Below are positions 8,036 to 17,126 of a stretch of DNA of 64,000 nucleotides, one piece after another (position 1 is the first letter of the stretch; the number at the start of each line of letters is the position of its first letter). The translations under genes and the position numbers were made by a program. Origin of the DNA: Planctomycetaceae bacterium. Its GTDB lineage: Bacteria > Planctomycetota > Planctomycetia > Planctomycetales > Planctomycetaceae. The notes beneath the pieces are model-generated. The model saw only the letters and a program-made list of their open reading frames with translations. It searched no databases and was not told where the DNA came from. The stretch covers positions 1-64,000 of the forward strand of contig JAKFUF010000018.1 in assembly GCA_021732845.1 (NCBI GenBank). The letters run 5' to 3'.

Positions 8036-11000
8036 ATGCGGCAGTGGATCACGACTTCGGCGATTGGCGGAATTGGCATCACGCTGCTGAGCATGGTGAT
8101 GCTCACGAACGCCAACGCGGAGATGTCCGCGGTCAAGTCGGCCGAAACGAAGGTCGATTTCAACCGCGACGTGCGGCCGATTCTGGCGAAAAATTGCTTC
8201 GCCTGTCACGGCCCCGATGCCGAACACCGGGAAGCCGGACTGCGGCTCGACCAGCGCGATCAGGCTCTCGCCGAGTTGAAAAGCTCCGCCCATGCCATCG
8301 TTCCCGGTCAACCCGGCAACAGTGAACTGGTGGCTCGCATCACCGAGACGGACGACTCCCTGAAGATGCCCCCCGCCGGCTCGGGCCGCACGCTCAAGCC
8401 CGCCGAAATCGAGACCCTGAAACTGTGGATCACCCAGGGGGCCGGTTATGCCGAGCACTGGTCGTTCGTGGCACCCAAACGGCCCGCTCCGCCCGTCGTT
8501 ACCGACAAGCACTGGGCGCGAAACGACCTCGACCTGTTCATTCTGGCCCGGTTGGAAGCCGCCGGGCTGAAGCCCGCCCCAGAGGCCGACCGCTACGCGC
8601 TGGTTCGCCGTGTGAGCCTCGACCTCCGCGGCTTGCCAGCCTCACCCGCCGAGATTGAGCAGTTCGTGAACGACAAGGACGCCAAAGCCTACGAAAACAT
8701 GGTCGACCGGATGCTGGCCGACCCCGCCTATGGCGAACGCTGGGCGCGGATGTGGCTCGATCAGGCCCGCTACGCCGACTCCATGGGCTATGGCTCCGAC
8801 CCGCTCCGCACCATCTGGCGGTATCGCGACTGGGTCATTGACGCCTTCAACCACAATCAGCCGTTTGACCAGTTCACAATCGATCAGATCGCGGGGGACC
8901 TGTTGCCCAATCCGACCCTTGAACAACGGATGGCAACGGCGTTTCATCGCAACACGATGACCAACACCGAAGGCGGCACCGACGACGAAGAGTTCCGCGT
9001 CGCCGCCATCAAGGACCGGGTTGATACCACGATGCAGGTCTGGATGGGCCTGACCATGGGGTGCGCCAAGTGCCACAACCACAAGTTCGACCCGATCACG
9101 CAGAAGGAATACTACCAGTTCTACGGCTTCTTCAATCAGACCGCCGATGCCGACCTGGGTGACGAAGGCCCGCGGCTGGAGGCCCCCAGCGCTGAACAGG
9201 TGGCTCAGATTCAAGAGATCAACGCCAAGATCGCCGCCTTGAAACAGCAACTGGACTCTCCCGCTCCGCCGGTGGCTGCCGCACTGGTCACGGAGCAGGC
9301 CGCATGGGAAGCGGGACTTGCCATCCAGGCTCCGTGGACTGTACTCAAGCCGGTGGAAGCCACGGCCTTGAACGGCTCGGCATTGTCGCTGGAACCCGAT
9401 GGTGCGGTCCTGCCCGGTGGTACGGCTCCTGAGCAGGAGACCTACACGGTCACTTATGCCGGCCTCTCGCAAGCCGACGCCAAAGGATGGACCGCCCTCA
9501 GGCTCGATGTTCTTCCCGACCCCACGCTGCCGGGTGTTGGCCGTTCCGCTCCTGGCAACTTTGTTTTGTCGCGGGCAACCGTCTCCACAAGGCCTGTTCA
9601 GGCCAATTCGCCAAGCGTCGCGGCGCGGTTCGTGCGTGTCGAAGTGCCCGGGGCTGACAAGCTGCTATCGTTGGCGGAAGTTCAAGTGTTCGCCGCTGCC
9701 GAGAATCTGGCGGTCAAAGGCAAGGCCTCACAGTCCAGCACCGACTATGACGGTCCGCCGCGATTGGCGATCGACGGGAACACCAACGGTCACTACTTCG
9801 AAGCCAAGTCCACCACACACACCGGCACCGAGAATACGCCCTGGTGGGAGGTCGATCTGGGAGCCGTGTCGAACCTCGACCGCATCGTGTTGTGGAACCG
9901 CACCGACGGAGGCACCGCCGCCCGGCTGGTGAACTTCCGCGTGCTGCTGCTCAATGGCGAGCATCAGCCGGTCTGGCAGCAGGATGTCGCGGACTATCCC
10001 AACCCGAGCCGAGAGTTCGCGCTGACGGGAGTAATGCCGATCGCCCTCTCGCAGGCCGTGGCGGACTTCGCGCAGGAAGGTTTCCCGGCATCGGCCGCCC
10101 TTGCGGGCGATGTGGCCAAGAACGGCTGGGCCGTCGGCCCCCAGTCCAAACAGCCCCATCACATCACTTTCGTCCCCAAAACGCCAATCGATGCCCGAGA
10201 TCGTTTGCTCACGGTCCAGTTGGATCAGAAGTTCAGCCAGCCTCAGCATCTGTTGGGAAGGTTTCGAGTTTCGGCCACCACCGATGCCGGCGTGCAGCGC
10301 CGTCTCGCCGTTCCAACCGAGATGCTGGCGATTGTCGACACTGCCGCCGCTCTACGAACAGGCGAGCAGTTGGCGAAGCTGGCTGCGTACTACAAGAGCA
10401 TCGCCCCGGCACTTCAGGCCACGCGCGATGAGATTGCCAAGCTGGAGAAGTCGCGGCCTGCCGCGGCCACCCTTCCGGTGATGGTCGAACTCGCCGCGGA
10501 CAAGCACCGCAAGACGTTCATCATGATGAAGGGCAACTTCCTCAGTCCGGGCACCGAGGTCACCGCAGCCACACCCGCTGCGTTTCATGCGCTGCCGCCA
10601 GACACTCCCATGAACCGACTCGGCGTCGCCCGCTGGCTCCTCGATCCGTCGAATCCATTGACCAGCCGCGTGGCTGCCAATCGCTTTTGGTCGCAACTGT
10701 TTGGCTCTGGCCTCGTCGAGACCGAAGAGGATTTCGGCACTCAGGGCGAATTGCCATCGCACCCGGAACTGCTGGACTGGCTGGCCGTCGAATTCCGTTC
10801 CCCCATGGCCAAGGGTGATGGCAGCGCCGCCGTTCCATGGGACATGAAAGCCTTCCTGCGAACCATTGTCACATCCGCCTCTTACCGGCAGTCGGCCAAG
10901 GTCTCTCCGCAAGCATTGGCCAAAGATCCCCGCAACCGACTGTTGTCACGGTCGCCTCGGTACCGGCTGGAAGCGGAGATGGTGCGGGACCAAGCCTTGG

Positions 11001-11584
11001 CGCTCAGCGGGCTCTTGAGCCACAAGATGCATGGGCCTTCGGTCTACCCACCGCAGCCGCCCGGCCTGTGGCAGGCCGCGTTCAACGGCCAGCGGACATG
11101 GGCCACGAGTGAGGGCGAAGACAAATACCGCCGTGGCTTGTACACCTTCTGGCGGCGGACGATCCCCTACCCTTCCATGGCGACATTCGACGCTCCCAGC
11201 CGCGAGATCTGTTCCATCCGCCGGATCCGCACCAACACGCCGCTGCAGGCCTTCGTGACCCTCAACGACCCGGTCTATGTCGAAGCCGCCCAGGCGCTGG
11301 CGCGGCGGATCGTCAAAGAAGGCGGAGCCACGCCGGAGGCCCAGGCAAAGTTCGCCCTGCAACTCTGCCTGGGACGCCCTGCAAATCCCGCGCAGATCAA
11401 CCAACTCGTGGCTCTCTGGACCAGCGAGAACTCCCACTTCCGCGCGGATCTGCCAGCGGCCACCGCCTTGGCCACCGAACCGCTCGGCCCGATCCCCGCC
11501 GGCATCGCCCCCGCCGACCTCGCCGCATGGACCGTCGTTGCCAACGTCCTGCTCAACCTAGATGGAGTTTTGACCCGCGGATAA
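8036..11584 (+). CDS. planctomycete cytochrome C / DUF1549 / DUF1553 protein
   Basis: A protein of 1182 aa typical of planctomycetes. Order: signal peptide (1-29); PSCyt1 domain with haem-binding CFACH at 54-58; DUF1549 (roughly 150-370) ending in the conserved [20 protein letters not shown]; an insert with a galactose-binding/discoidin-like domain ([17 protein letters not shown], then WWEVDLG); and C-terminal DUF1553 (from [20 protein letters not shown] on). Exported, membrane or periplasmic, and proposed in the literature to act in polysaccharide breakdown with DUF1501 partners. GGAG lies 6 bases before the ATG. Haem loading is inferred from the motif only. Confidence 0.9.
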   Translation: MRQWITTSAIGGIGITLLSMVMLTNANAEMSAVKSAETKVDFNRDVRPILAKNCFACHGPDAEHREAGLRLDQRDQALAELKSSAHAIVPGQPGNSELVARITETDDSLKMPPAGSGRTLKPAEIETLKLWITQGAGYAEHWSFVAPKRPAPPVVTDKHWARNDLDLFILARLEAAGLKPAPEADRYALVRRVSLDLRGLPASPAEIEQFVNDKDAKAYENMVDRMLADPAYGERWARMWLDQARYADSMGYGSDPLRTIWRYRDWVIDAFNHNQPFDQFTIDQIAGDLLPNPTLEQRMATAFHRNTMTNTEGGTDDEEFRVAAIKDRVDTTMQVWMGLTMGCAKCHNHKFDPITQKEYYQFYGFFNQTADADLGDEGPRLEAPSAEQVAQIQEINAKIAALKQQLDSPAPPVAAALVTEQAAWEAGLAIQAPWTVLKPVEATALNGSALSLEPDGAVLPGGTAPEQETYTVTYAGLSQADAKGWTALRLDVLPDPTLPGVGRSAPGNFVLSRATVSTRPVQANSPSVAARFVRVEVPGADKLLSLAEVQVFAAAENLAVKGKASQSSTDYDGPPRLAIDGNTNGHYFEAKSTTHTGTENTPWWEVDLGAVSNLDRIVLWNRTDGGTAARLVNFRVLLLNGEHQPVWQQDVADYPNPSREFALTGVMPIALSQAVADFAQEGFPASAALAGDVAKNGWAVGPQSKQPHHITFVPKTPIDARDRLLTVQLDQKFSQPQHLLGRFRVSATTDAGVQRRLAVPTEMLAIVDTAAALRTGEQLAKLAAYYKSIAPALQATRDEIAKLEKSRPAAATLPVMVELAADKHRKTFIMMKGNFLSPGTEVTAATPAAFHALPPDTPMNRLGVARWLLDPSNPLTSRVAANRFWSQLFGSGLVETEEDFGTQGELPSHPELLDWLAVEFRSPMAKGDGSAAVPWDMKAFLRTIVTSASYRQSAKVSPQALAKDPRNRLLSRSPRYRLEAEMVRDQALALSGLLSHKMHGPSVYPPQPPGLWQAAFNGQRTWATSEGEDKYRRGLYTFWRRTIPYPSMATFDAPSREICSIRRIRTNTPLQAFVTLNDPVYVEAAQALARRIVKEGGATPEAQAKFALQLCLGRPANPAQINQLVALWTSENSHFRADLPAATALATEPLGPIPAGIAPADLAAWTVVANVLLNLDGVLTRG

Positions 11585-11743
11585 GGACCCCATCCACAAC
11601 GACTCGACCGGCTCGCGGTGACCACAAGTCGAACGGTCAAGTTGCCGCAGTGTGAAGTGCCGACGACCGAACCGGCAAGGAGGCAACCGCAACCGGCAAC
11701 CGGGCAACCGAGCCACGAGCCCAAGAGCCAAGCGCTTGAGCTT

Positions 11744-13381
11744 TTACCGAATTGTCTGTAGTCTCTTCAATTGGAATCCAACGGATTCCGCGCTGAGGAG
11801 AGATGGCAGAGCGGCCGATTGCACCGGTCTTGAAAACCGGAGTAGGTGCAAGCCTACCCAGGGTTCGAATCCCTGTCTCTCCGCTCGAAAACCCTCGGAA
11901 ACACCGTGTTTTCCGGGGGTTTTCTCGTTTTTAGGCCGGTGGAAAGGGTGGCCATCCTCACCCTCCGAAAATGCCTCAGAATGACCTGAAATGACACCAG
12001 ATGTACCCAAAAACGGTCCATAAAGCGGACCACTTTTTTTGGTGTCGGAATTTTGTTTTTCTGTGATGGTTCGCAGGTCGGTCCCGGTAGCGCGCAGCAC
12101 CTCGGGAACTTGTTCGGCAGATTCCTCCAGTGCCGGCAACTTGGCCACTGCCCCCGCCAGGTCGACCAGATTCGCATGCGTGTAGCGGGTCAGGGTCAGC
12201 TCGACAGTGGAGTGCCGGGCCAGCATCTGCATCACCTTGGCCGGGGCTCCCGAACGACCCAGACGCGAGAGGTATGTGTGCCGGAGGGAATGGAAGTCCG
12301 CCACCTTCCCGTCATGGTCGAACTCCAGCAGGAAGTCGCTTTCGGTCCGCCGGGCCAATTCTTCCGGATGCCCCTCCGCTTCCAGCAGCCACGCCTTACG
12401 GGTGGCCTCCAGATCGGCCTTCATGAACTTCCCTGCCTGTTTGTACGCCGCCCACTTGCCGGGCCACAGCGGGCCTGCTGCGCACGTTGGGAGCCATTCG
12501 CGAAGCTTCGCCACGAGGTGAGCCGGAATTGGCAGGTCAGCACCGCGGCGGGCCTTCTCGTCGGACGCCCCGATGTTCACGGTGCATGGGTCGGAATTCA
12601 GGTCGAACGATCGGGCTGTGAGGCTGGCACACTCTTTCGCCCGCAAGCCGGTACCCAGAGCCACGGTGTACAACATGGCTCGTTGATCGCCCGTCAGATT
12701 CGAGCGGACTGGACGGGCTCGGGTTGTGAGCAACAGCAGCGTTATTTCTGCGCCAGTCAGTTCGCGGCGCTCCAGGCGTCGATCGGCTGCCGGGTTACCG
12801 CCGGCCAGCTCCTCAATGGGGTTCTCCGGGATGTATTTGTGCCGCTTCATCCACTTCGTGAACTGCTTGATCGCCCGAACGTAGTGGTTCACCGTCTGCT
12901 GCGACATGCCGGCGGTTTGCCATTGGCCCAGCTTGTTCTGGATCGCCTCTTCGTTGATGTCACGTGCGAAGCTGAACTTGCAGTCGTCCAAAATCCGGCC
13001 GATTCGCGTTTTCAGCAGCGAGCAGTGATCTTGTGACTTTTTCTGCGCGGTCAGATTCTTGATGAAGGCTTCCAGGCGGTCCACCAGCGGCTTGTCACGA
13101 GACAGCAGTTCTTCTGGCACCAGTGCCCATTCGGCGAGTTTGGCGAGAAGTTCCGCGTTCAGCACCGCCATCCAGTTCTGGAGCGTCACATCTGGTGTGC
13201 CGCCCAGCTTCCGCCAGGTAATCAGCTTCTCGATCCGCTCAGCCAGGGCCTTCGACTGCTGGCGATCGGTGAAGGCCACCAGCCGCCGAACCGTGTCGAG
13301 GTGATCGCGGAATTCGACCGAGTACTTTTCATCTTCACGGACTTTCCCGCCGGCTTTTCGCTTCCGCTTGTAGACGCGCAT
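11744..13381 (-). CDS. tyrosine recombinase (prophage integrase)
   Basis: Tyrosine integrase, 545 aa from the ATG at 13381, which has AGAGGAA 8 bases upstream; longer in-frame starts lack homology. Core-binding domain about residues 70-190; catalytic domain 200-420 with Arg in GTGLRAKE, His-Arg in FHSLRHTYL, His in LARHST and nucleophile Tyr in LTRYTH. It cuts and rejoins DNA at the tRNA-Ser att core. The last residues (after LHLLRFSRP) are encoded by the antisense strand of the tRNA and host DNA beyond it. In an excised circle that tail would be replaced by the frame at 49216-49027. Related to the integrase at 49214. Confidence 0.92.
   Translation of the reverse strand: MRVYKRKRKAGGKVREDEKYSVEFRDHLDTVRRLVAFTDRQQSKALAERIEKLITWRKLGGTPDVTLQNWMAVLNAELLAKLAEWALVPEELLSRDKPLVDRLEAFIKNLTAQKKSQDHCSLLKTRIGRILDDCKFSFARDINEEAIQNKLGQWQTAGMSQQTVNHYVRAIKQFTKWMKRHKYIPENPIEELAGGNPAADRRLERRELTGAEITLLLLTTRARPVRSNLTGDQRAMLYTVALGTGLRAKECASLTARSFDLNSDPCTVNIGASDEKARRGADLPIPAHLVAKLREWLPTCAAGPLWPGKWAAYKQAGKFMKADLEATRKAWLLEAEGHPEELARRTESDFLLEFDHDGKVADFHSLRHTYLSRLGRSGAPAKVMQMLARHSTVELTLTRYTHANLVDLAGAVAKLPALEESAEQVPEVLRATGTDLRTITEKQNSDTKKSGPLYGPFLGTSGVISGHSEAFSEGEDGHPFHRPKNEKTPGKHGVSEGFRAERQGFEPWVGLHLLRFSRPVQSAALPSLLSAESVGFQLKRLQTIR
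11797..11883 (+). tRNA. tRNA-Ser(UGA)
   Basis: An 87-nt class II tRNA: acceptor ggagaga/tctctcc with discriminator G, anticodon stem ccgg/ccgg around TGA (11831-11833), long variable arm gtaggtgcaagcctac, and T-arm cAGGG/ccctg. CCA is not encoded. It is the intact copy at the left end of the prophage; the 3' portion is repeated at 49,217. The prophage integrase gene is read antisense through it. Confidence 0.95.
11826..11894 (+). repeat. attL (tRNA-Ser 3' half)
   Basis: Sixty-nine bases match 49217-49285 with three differences: 11859 (C/T), 11875 (G/A) and 11886 (C/T). The first two face each other in the T-stem, so the difference is compensatory (C-G against T-A). The core starts in the anticodon stem. 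Confidence 0.9.
12008..12032. repeat. putative integrase arm site, copy 1
   Basis: A 25-bp sequence, 23 of 25 identical to 49133-49157, each containing ggtcc-7 nt-ggacc. It lies inside the integrase gene, about 115 bp from the att core; the partner lies 60 bp from the other core. The flank gaatgac..g.gatgac-like text is also shared. Position suggests an arm-type integrase or Xis binding site. Confidence 0.5.
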
Positions 13382-13410
13382 GCCCTGTTCCTCTGATGTG
13401 GAACCGGGCG

Positions 13411-13454
13411 GGAATGCAGGCGGGCGCATCAGAGGACGCCACAACCTGCATTCC
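13411..13454. promoter_or_regulatory. inverted repeat upstream of integrase
   Basis: Perfect 10-bp arms, ggaatgcagg and cctgcattcc, 24 nt apart, lie 30 bp upstream of the integrase start and between it and the divergent DUF2513 gene. This is a likely operator for control of integrase expression. No clear promoter boxes could be assigned. Confidence 0.4.
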
Positions 13455-13556
13455 GCGTTCTGTTGTGAAGGTGGCCACCCGCACTCCAACCCGGAAGGAA
13501 TGACGGTACACTGAAGGCGGATTTTGGGGCAAGTGAACATTTTCGGGGTGCTGAGC

Positions 13557-13930
13557 ATGAAGCGGGACATGGATTTAATCCGACAACTGGTGTTCTTGGT
13601 GGAGGAAGCTCCGGCGCAGTTTTATTCGCAGTCGATTGAACTCAGCGGCTTCACCGCAGGGCAGATTGGTTACACGGGCTGATCATTGCGGAGGACAACA
13701 CCAGAGACCCGAACAACCCGTCGCCTGTTTTTCTGATTCGTCGGCTCACCTGGTCTGGCCACGAGTTTGCCGACATGGCCAGAAGCAACACCATTTGGGA
13801 AAAGGTAAAGGCGCAGGTGAAGGAGCGGGCTGTAGCCGTGTCATTTACCGGCCTCACGATGCTGCTGCAGGACGCTGGAAAGTACGTGGTACAAAACGGG
13901 ATGGAGATGTTCAAAAGCTGGCAAGGATAA
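13557..13930 (+). pseudogene. DUF2513-like protein, frameshifted
   Basis: The ATG at 13557 opens MKRDMDLIRQLVFLVEEAP, the DUF2513 N-terminus, but the frame stops at 13680-13682. The rest of the family sequence continues in another frame from about 13660: HGLIIAED, then RRLTWSGHEFADMARS and NTIWEKVKAQVKE, to TAA at 13928. One lost base, or two gained, near 13660 explains it. DUF2513 proteins are small, common in prophages, and of unknown function. It is divergent from the integrase. A sequencing error is the alternative. Confidence 0.75.
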
Positions 13931-13978
13931 CCCGGCAGCACGATTGCCGCCGGGGCCTCGCACCAGCATGTCAGGTAA

Positions 13979-14344
13979 TCATCTTCTGTCGGGCAGGAAA
14001 CCATTGAGCCTGAAGGCACGATCCCTCGCCCGTGACAATGCGATCTCTGCCAGGGAACCAGGTTGCATGGCGACGGGTGAAGGGCCGCCGACGCAGTATC
14101 CGCAGGTGATGAACCTGCCTTCGAAATTTAACACGGCACACGTCGCATCCACGCGGGCGTTTTCAGGTGCGAGCCTGACGGACTTCCCGCAGTGGTGGCA
14201 CAGCGGAATCTGGGCGTGCAGGGTCTCCAGCATTTCCCGCCGGATCGGTCTTCTCGTGGCTCGCCTGCGTTGCTCCTGCCTGATGATGCGTTCGCGTTCC
14301 CGTGGGTCAAGTTCCGACATGGGGCGTTGGTGCAAAGTCTGCAT
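13979..14344 (-). CDS. small zinc-ribbon protein
   Basis: A protein of 121 aa; the ATG at 14344 has GGAG 6 bases upstream. The first half is very basic and helical (DPRERERIIRQEQRRRATRR). The second half has CHHCGKS and CGYCVGG, a four-cysteine zinc ribbon. It probably binds nucleic acid or a protein. It is in the leftward lysogeny block with the LexA-like gene upstream. No closer family recognised. Confidence 0.6.
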   Translation of the reverse strand: MQTLHQRPMSELDPRERERIIRQEQRRRATRRPIRREMLETLHAQIPLCHHCGKSVRLAPENARVDATCAVLNFEGRFITCGYCVGGPSPVAMQPGSLAEIALSRARDRAFRLNGFLPDRR

Positions 14345-14432
14345 GGTGGTCTCCGGTGGCGTTTTTGGTCGATGTGGATTGGATCGTGTGATGCGTTGTT
14401 TTGGATCCGGTCTTAGTTCGTGGCGAAGATGG

Positions 14433-14804
14433 TCATTCGACACGGACCAGGCACATGCCATCAGCTTTCAGGCAGTTGAGGAGCGCCGAGTCAACCGGGA
14501 TGGCGACCCCGCGAAGATTGTCACTACGGAAGGTCCGGCCGCCGATTGTCACGGTGTTGACGGACAGAGTGCGGGCCTTGTGTGACTCGCGGCTGATGGA
14601 TCCGTTGGCGTGCAGGGCATCCAGGCACGCTTGTGCCATCTGGGGAGAAGCCCACCCGAAGTGGGCACAGATCTCCCGAACGCTGGGGGCGGGTGATTTC
14701 TGCTGCAGTCGCTCTGTGACGAACGCCAGAACGTCGCTTTGGCGTTTTGCCATTCCGGGCTTGGCGGGTCGCGAAGTTCTGGGCGCAACGGTGGCGGTGT
14801 TCAT
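14433..14804 (-). CDS. LexA-type winged-helix protein without peptidase
   Basis: A protein of 123 aa. Residues about 20-85 match the LexA DNA-binding domain: RQSDVLAFVTERLQQK, SVREICAHFGWASPQMA and the ALHANGSISRESHKARTLSV wing. The Ser/Lys autoprotease domain is absent; a short beta tail follows (TVTIGGRTF). It could be the prophage repressor or a modulator of it. Without a peptidase it would not self-cleave. The inverted repeat at 14942-14972 is a candidate binding site. Confidence 0.65.
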   Translation of the reverse strand: MNTATVAPRTSRPAKPGMAKRQSDVLAFVTERLQQKSPAPSVREICAHFGWASPQMAQACLDALHANGSISRESHKARTLSVNTVTIGGRTFRSDNLRGVAIPVDSALLNCLKADGMCLVRVE

Positions 14805-14941
14805 GGTACAAGGCCTTCACTGCGGGTGATGATGGACCGGCAATGACAGGTGCCGGCGGAAGCTTCTGAATCCGGGCGCGGACCGTAGGCCACGCAAAAT
14901 GTCTCGAGGTGGATGCCGGGCCGGCGGGAAGAACTGGCCGA

Positions 14942-14972
14942 AATTCCCGGTTTTCTGTGAAAAGCGGGAATT
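14942..14972. promoter_or_regulatory. inverted repeat upstream of LexA-like gene
   Basis: Arms aattcccg and cgggaatt (8 bp, perfect) lie 15 nt apart in the 197-bp gap upstream of the wHTH gene. The repeated ttacag/ttacag next to it adds structure. Candidate operator. It has no T-run, so a terminator is less likely. Confidence 0.4.
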
Positions 14973-15001
14973 ACAGATTTACAGAATCTTGTAAGTGGGC
15001 C

Positions 15002-15541
15002 TTACCGTCGGTCGGGCGCGGCAACCACAGTGCGGATAACCCGCCAGACGCCAGAGCTGTCGCGTTCCTGCAGCACAACGCCGTCGAATCGAACCGTGTT
15101 GCCGAGTGAGCCCTCGGGGCGGCCTTGAATGAACGGCCGTGGCACTCGCCCGCTGTAGAACCAGCGATCCCCGAACAGCAGCCGCTCGGCGGTCTCCAGG
15201 GCGTTGAGCAGGGCTTGGATGGCAGGGTTGGCTGACCGTGGCTCATCTGCGGTCTGGCGGGGCGTCCACAGCTCCTGCCATGCGGTCAATGTCCTGCGGA
15301 TGTCATCGAGGGCCGCAGCGGGGGTCAGGCCGGTGTCGTGGGCCGTCTGGCGAATCATCCTGAGCAGCCGCTGGCGTTGCTCGGCCAGGTGCTGGATGTC
15401 ACCGGGCGGACCGTCGGGCGTGAGAGAGGGGAGCGCCGGCCGGGAATCGGCACGGCGCAGTGAGGCGGGGATTCGTCGTCTTCTGGGCTCGCGGACTTCA
15501 CTCGGGTTAAAGTGTCTTCTACGATAGGTCGCTGCGGTCAT
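15002..15541 (-). CDS. hypothetical prophage protein
   Basis: A protein of 179 aa with an Arg-rich N-terminus (residues 1-45), a helical middle (HLAEQRQRLLRMIRQTAHD, then ALDDIRRTLTAWQELW) and a short C-terminal beta segment. No family recognised. It has a Tyr/Phe-rich stretch, LLFGDRWFYSGRVPRPF. It is in line with the LexA-like and zinc-ribbon genes and may share their transcript. Confidence 0.5.
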   Translation of the reverse strand: MTAATYRRRHFNPSEVREPRRRRIPASLRRADSRPALPSLTPDGPPGDIQHLAEQRQRLLRMIRQTAHDTGLTPAAALDDIRRTLTAWQELWTPRQTADEPRSANPAIQALLNALETAERLLFGDRWFYSGRVPRPFIQGRPEGSLGNTVRFDGVVLQERDSSGVWRVIRTVVAAPDRR

Positions 15542-15638
15542 GTGCTTGCTCCTCTCTGGGTGATGCTGGGGTTGAACAACGCGTCGGCTGCATCGGGGCC
15601 GGTCAGGCTGTCACCTGAACCGGCCCGTTTCATTTGGC

Positions 15639-15803
15639 CTACTCGGCCTTGATCTCGACCACCTTGACCGCAGTCCCATCCTTCGCTGTCGACTCGGCTT
15701 CCTTCATCGCCTGTCGCTTCGTCAGGCTGGCGAAGGGTCCGACCCATTCCAGGCCATCGAACCAGCGGACTCCGTAGCGGGCTTGGGTCTTGGTGGCGGG
15801 CAT
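15639..15803 (-). CDS. small basic prophage protein
   Basis: A protein of 54 aa, start ATG 15803 with AGGAG 8 bases upstream. The sequence RYGVRWFDGLEWVGPFASL followed by a Lys/Glu-rich helix suggests a small beta-hairpin plus helix, as in small DNA-binding or antirestriction proteins. It is transcribed from the divergent promoter region 15826-15894 that it shares with the RHH gene. Confidence 0.55.
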   Translation of the reverse strand: MPATKTQARYGVRWFDGLEWVGPFASLTKRQAMKEAESTAKDGTAVKVVEIKAE

Positions 15804-15825
15804 CTTGAATCTCCTGAGTAGCGGT

Positions 15826-15894
15826 TTGCATGTGCGTCTGATGGATGATATCTTAAGTGCAATGCGACATTCGTCAATAGTGCAATGCGACATT
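15826..15894. promoter_or_regulatory. divergent promoters with two 16-bp operator repeats
   Basis: agtgcaatgcgacatt occurs at 15856-15871 and 15879-15894, 23 bp apart (about two helical turns). The leftward promoter TTGACG (15877-15872), 16 bp, TAAGAT (15855-15850) has the first repeat in its spacer and the second just upstream. A rightward pair TTGCAT (15826), 17 bp, TATCTT (15849) puts both repeats after its start point. The layout fits repression by the ribbon-helix-helix protein encoded at 15916. Confidence 0.6.
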
Positions 15895-15915
15895 TTTTGA
15901 AAAAAGGCTCAAGTC

Positions 15916-16218
15916 ATGGCGGTTCGACGGAAAACACGGCAGCAGTTCATCAGCCTGGGGGAACCGCTTGAGGCTGCAATTCGAGAGAAGATTGAGGGCA
16001 CGAACATTACGATCGCCGGGTTCATCCGCGGAGTTTTGGCGAATCACTTCGGGCGGCCGGATCTTGCGGACACCGTCGTCCAGGGCCGCCCCAAAAAGAC
16101 AGCCGCGAACGATGAACCTGCAGCCACGGCACCGCGGAAGCGGGCCGTCAAGAAAACTGGCCAGGTCGTGTCAGCACCGCGCAAGGTGGCCAGCCGGAAA
16201 CAGAAGGGTGTCAAATGA
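15916..16218 (+). CDS. ribbon-helix-helix DNA-binding protein
   Basis: A protein of 100 aa. Residues 8-48 fit a ribbon-helix-helix fold: strand RQQFISLG, helix EPLEAAIREKIEG, then ITIAGFIRGVLANHF. The remainder is a Lys/Arg/Ala-rich tail (KKTAANDE, APRKRAVKK), presumably disordered and DNA-contacting. Likely autoregulator of the divergent promoter carrying the 16-bp repeats. It overlaps the next gene by ATGA, so it is translationally coupled to the DUF4238 gene. Confidence 0.65.
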   Translation: MAVRRKTRQQFISLGEPLEAAIREKIEGTNITIAGFIRGVLANHFGRPDLADTVVQGRPKKTAANDEPAATAPRKRAVKKTGQVVSAPRKVASRKQKGVK

Positions 16219-17126
16219 GGCCGAAAAAGGACGCAGATGGGAAAATCACCATAGAGCAGCATTTTGTGGCACGGTTTCACCTGAAGCTATTCTGTGAGTC
16301 CCCGGGGGCTGAAACCATTTCGGTCTTCAGGTTCATTGATGCGAAGTGGCGAGCAGGGCGATCAACCGCCTCTGTTGGTTTTCGTCCTCACAACTGTTCA
16401 GCGATTGGACCTGACGGAAAACTAAATGACTCATTCGACAAGTTTCTTCAGATCACCATTGAAAACTACGCGGTTGAGCCAATGAAAGAGTTGGCCGCTG
16501 GGTCGAAGTTGACGAACGCAATAAAAATGCGGATCGCCAAATACGCTGCATTAACCGCTGCCCGCACACCGTCAATGCTGACAGAGCCATTAAACTCGTT
16601 CATTGATGGCTTCGACGAAGATATGACGGCAACGACTCAAGCGATGGCAGACCAATTGTTCTCTCACATCCACCCAGACAATCCGAGAGCTCGGGTCGTC
16701 GAACTCTTAACGGACTATAACCACGCAAAAGTGTGTGAGATTATCGACAAATTATACCATTTGCTGATGAACTCAGAGTGGCACCCTGTAGCAACATCGC
16801 TAGATGAGCCATTCATAATCAGCGACAGCCCGGTTTATGGCCAGAAGTTTGAAGACGGCTCTGGATGCTTCTTTTTCTTTCCAGTAAGCAGTCAACTCGC
16901 CTTTTTCATGGTCAACGCCACACGCTCTGGATTGAATCTCCCAAGTAGCCATGAGGTTGTAACAGCTGCCAATCGATACACGATGAATAGCGCCAAGGAG
17001 TTCGTCGTGTCGTGCCGCCAAGACTTCCCTGGGTGCGAACACTTGAGCAATCGCCTTAAGATTCTGAGGCTTCCGCGCCGAGACTACCCGCGGTCCGGAT
17101 CACCTCGCGATGTCGCATCGGGTTGA
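16215..17126 (+). CDS. DUF4238 family protein
   Basis: A protein of 303 aa with the DUF4238 pattern: ITIEQHFVARFHLKLFC at the N-terminus, an all-helical middle, and PFIISDSPVYG near residue 200 followed by FFFPVSSQLAFF. The family has no established function; it is often found on mobile DNA. Start overlaps the RHH gene and its stop overlaps the TTG start of the PDZ gene, so the three form one operon under a controlled promoter. Base use is less GC-rich than the virion genes, suggesting later acquisition. A phage-exclusion role is possible but unproven. Confidence 0.7.
   Translation: MRPKKDADGKITIEQHFVARFHLKLFCESPGAETISVFRFIDAKWRAGRSTASVGFRPHNCSAIGPDGKLNDSFDKFLQITIENYAVEPMKELAAGSKLTNAIKMRIAKYAALTAARTPSMLTEPLNSFIDGFDEDMTATTQAMADQLFSHIHPDNPRARVVELLTDYNHAKVCEIIDKLYHLLMNSEWHPVATSLDEPFIISDSPVYGQKFEDGSGCFFFFPVSSQLAFFMVNATRSGLNLPSSHEVVTAANRYTMNSAKEFVVSCRQDFPGCEHLSNRLKILRLPRRDYPRSGSPRDVASG

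Noticed and set aside
13651-14019. Leftward 122-aa frame antisense to the DUF2513 gene
   Set aside because: It is the shadow of the DUF2513 coding strand.
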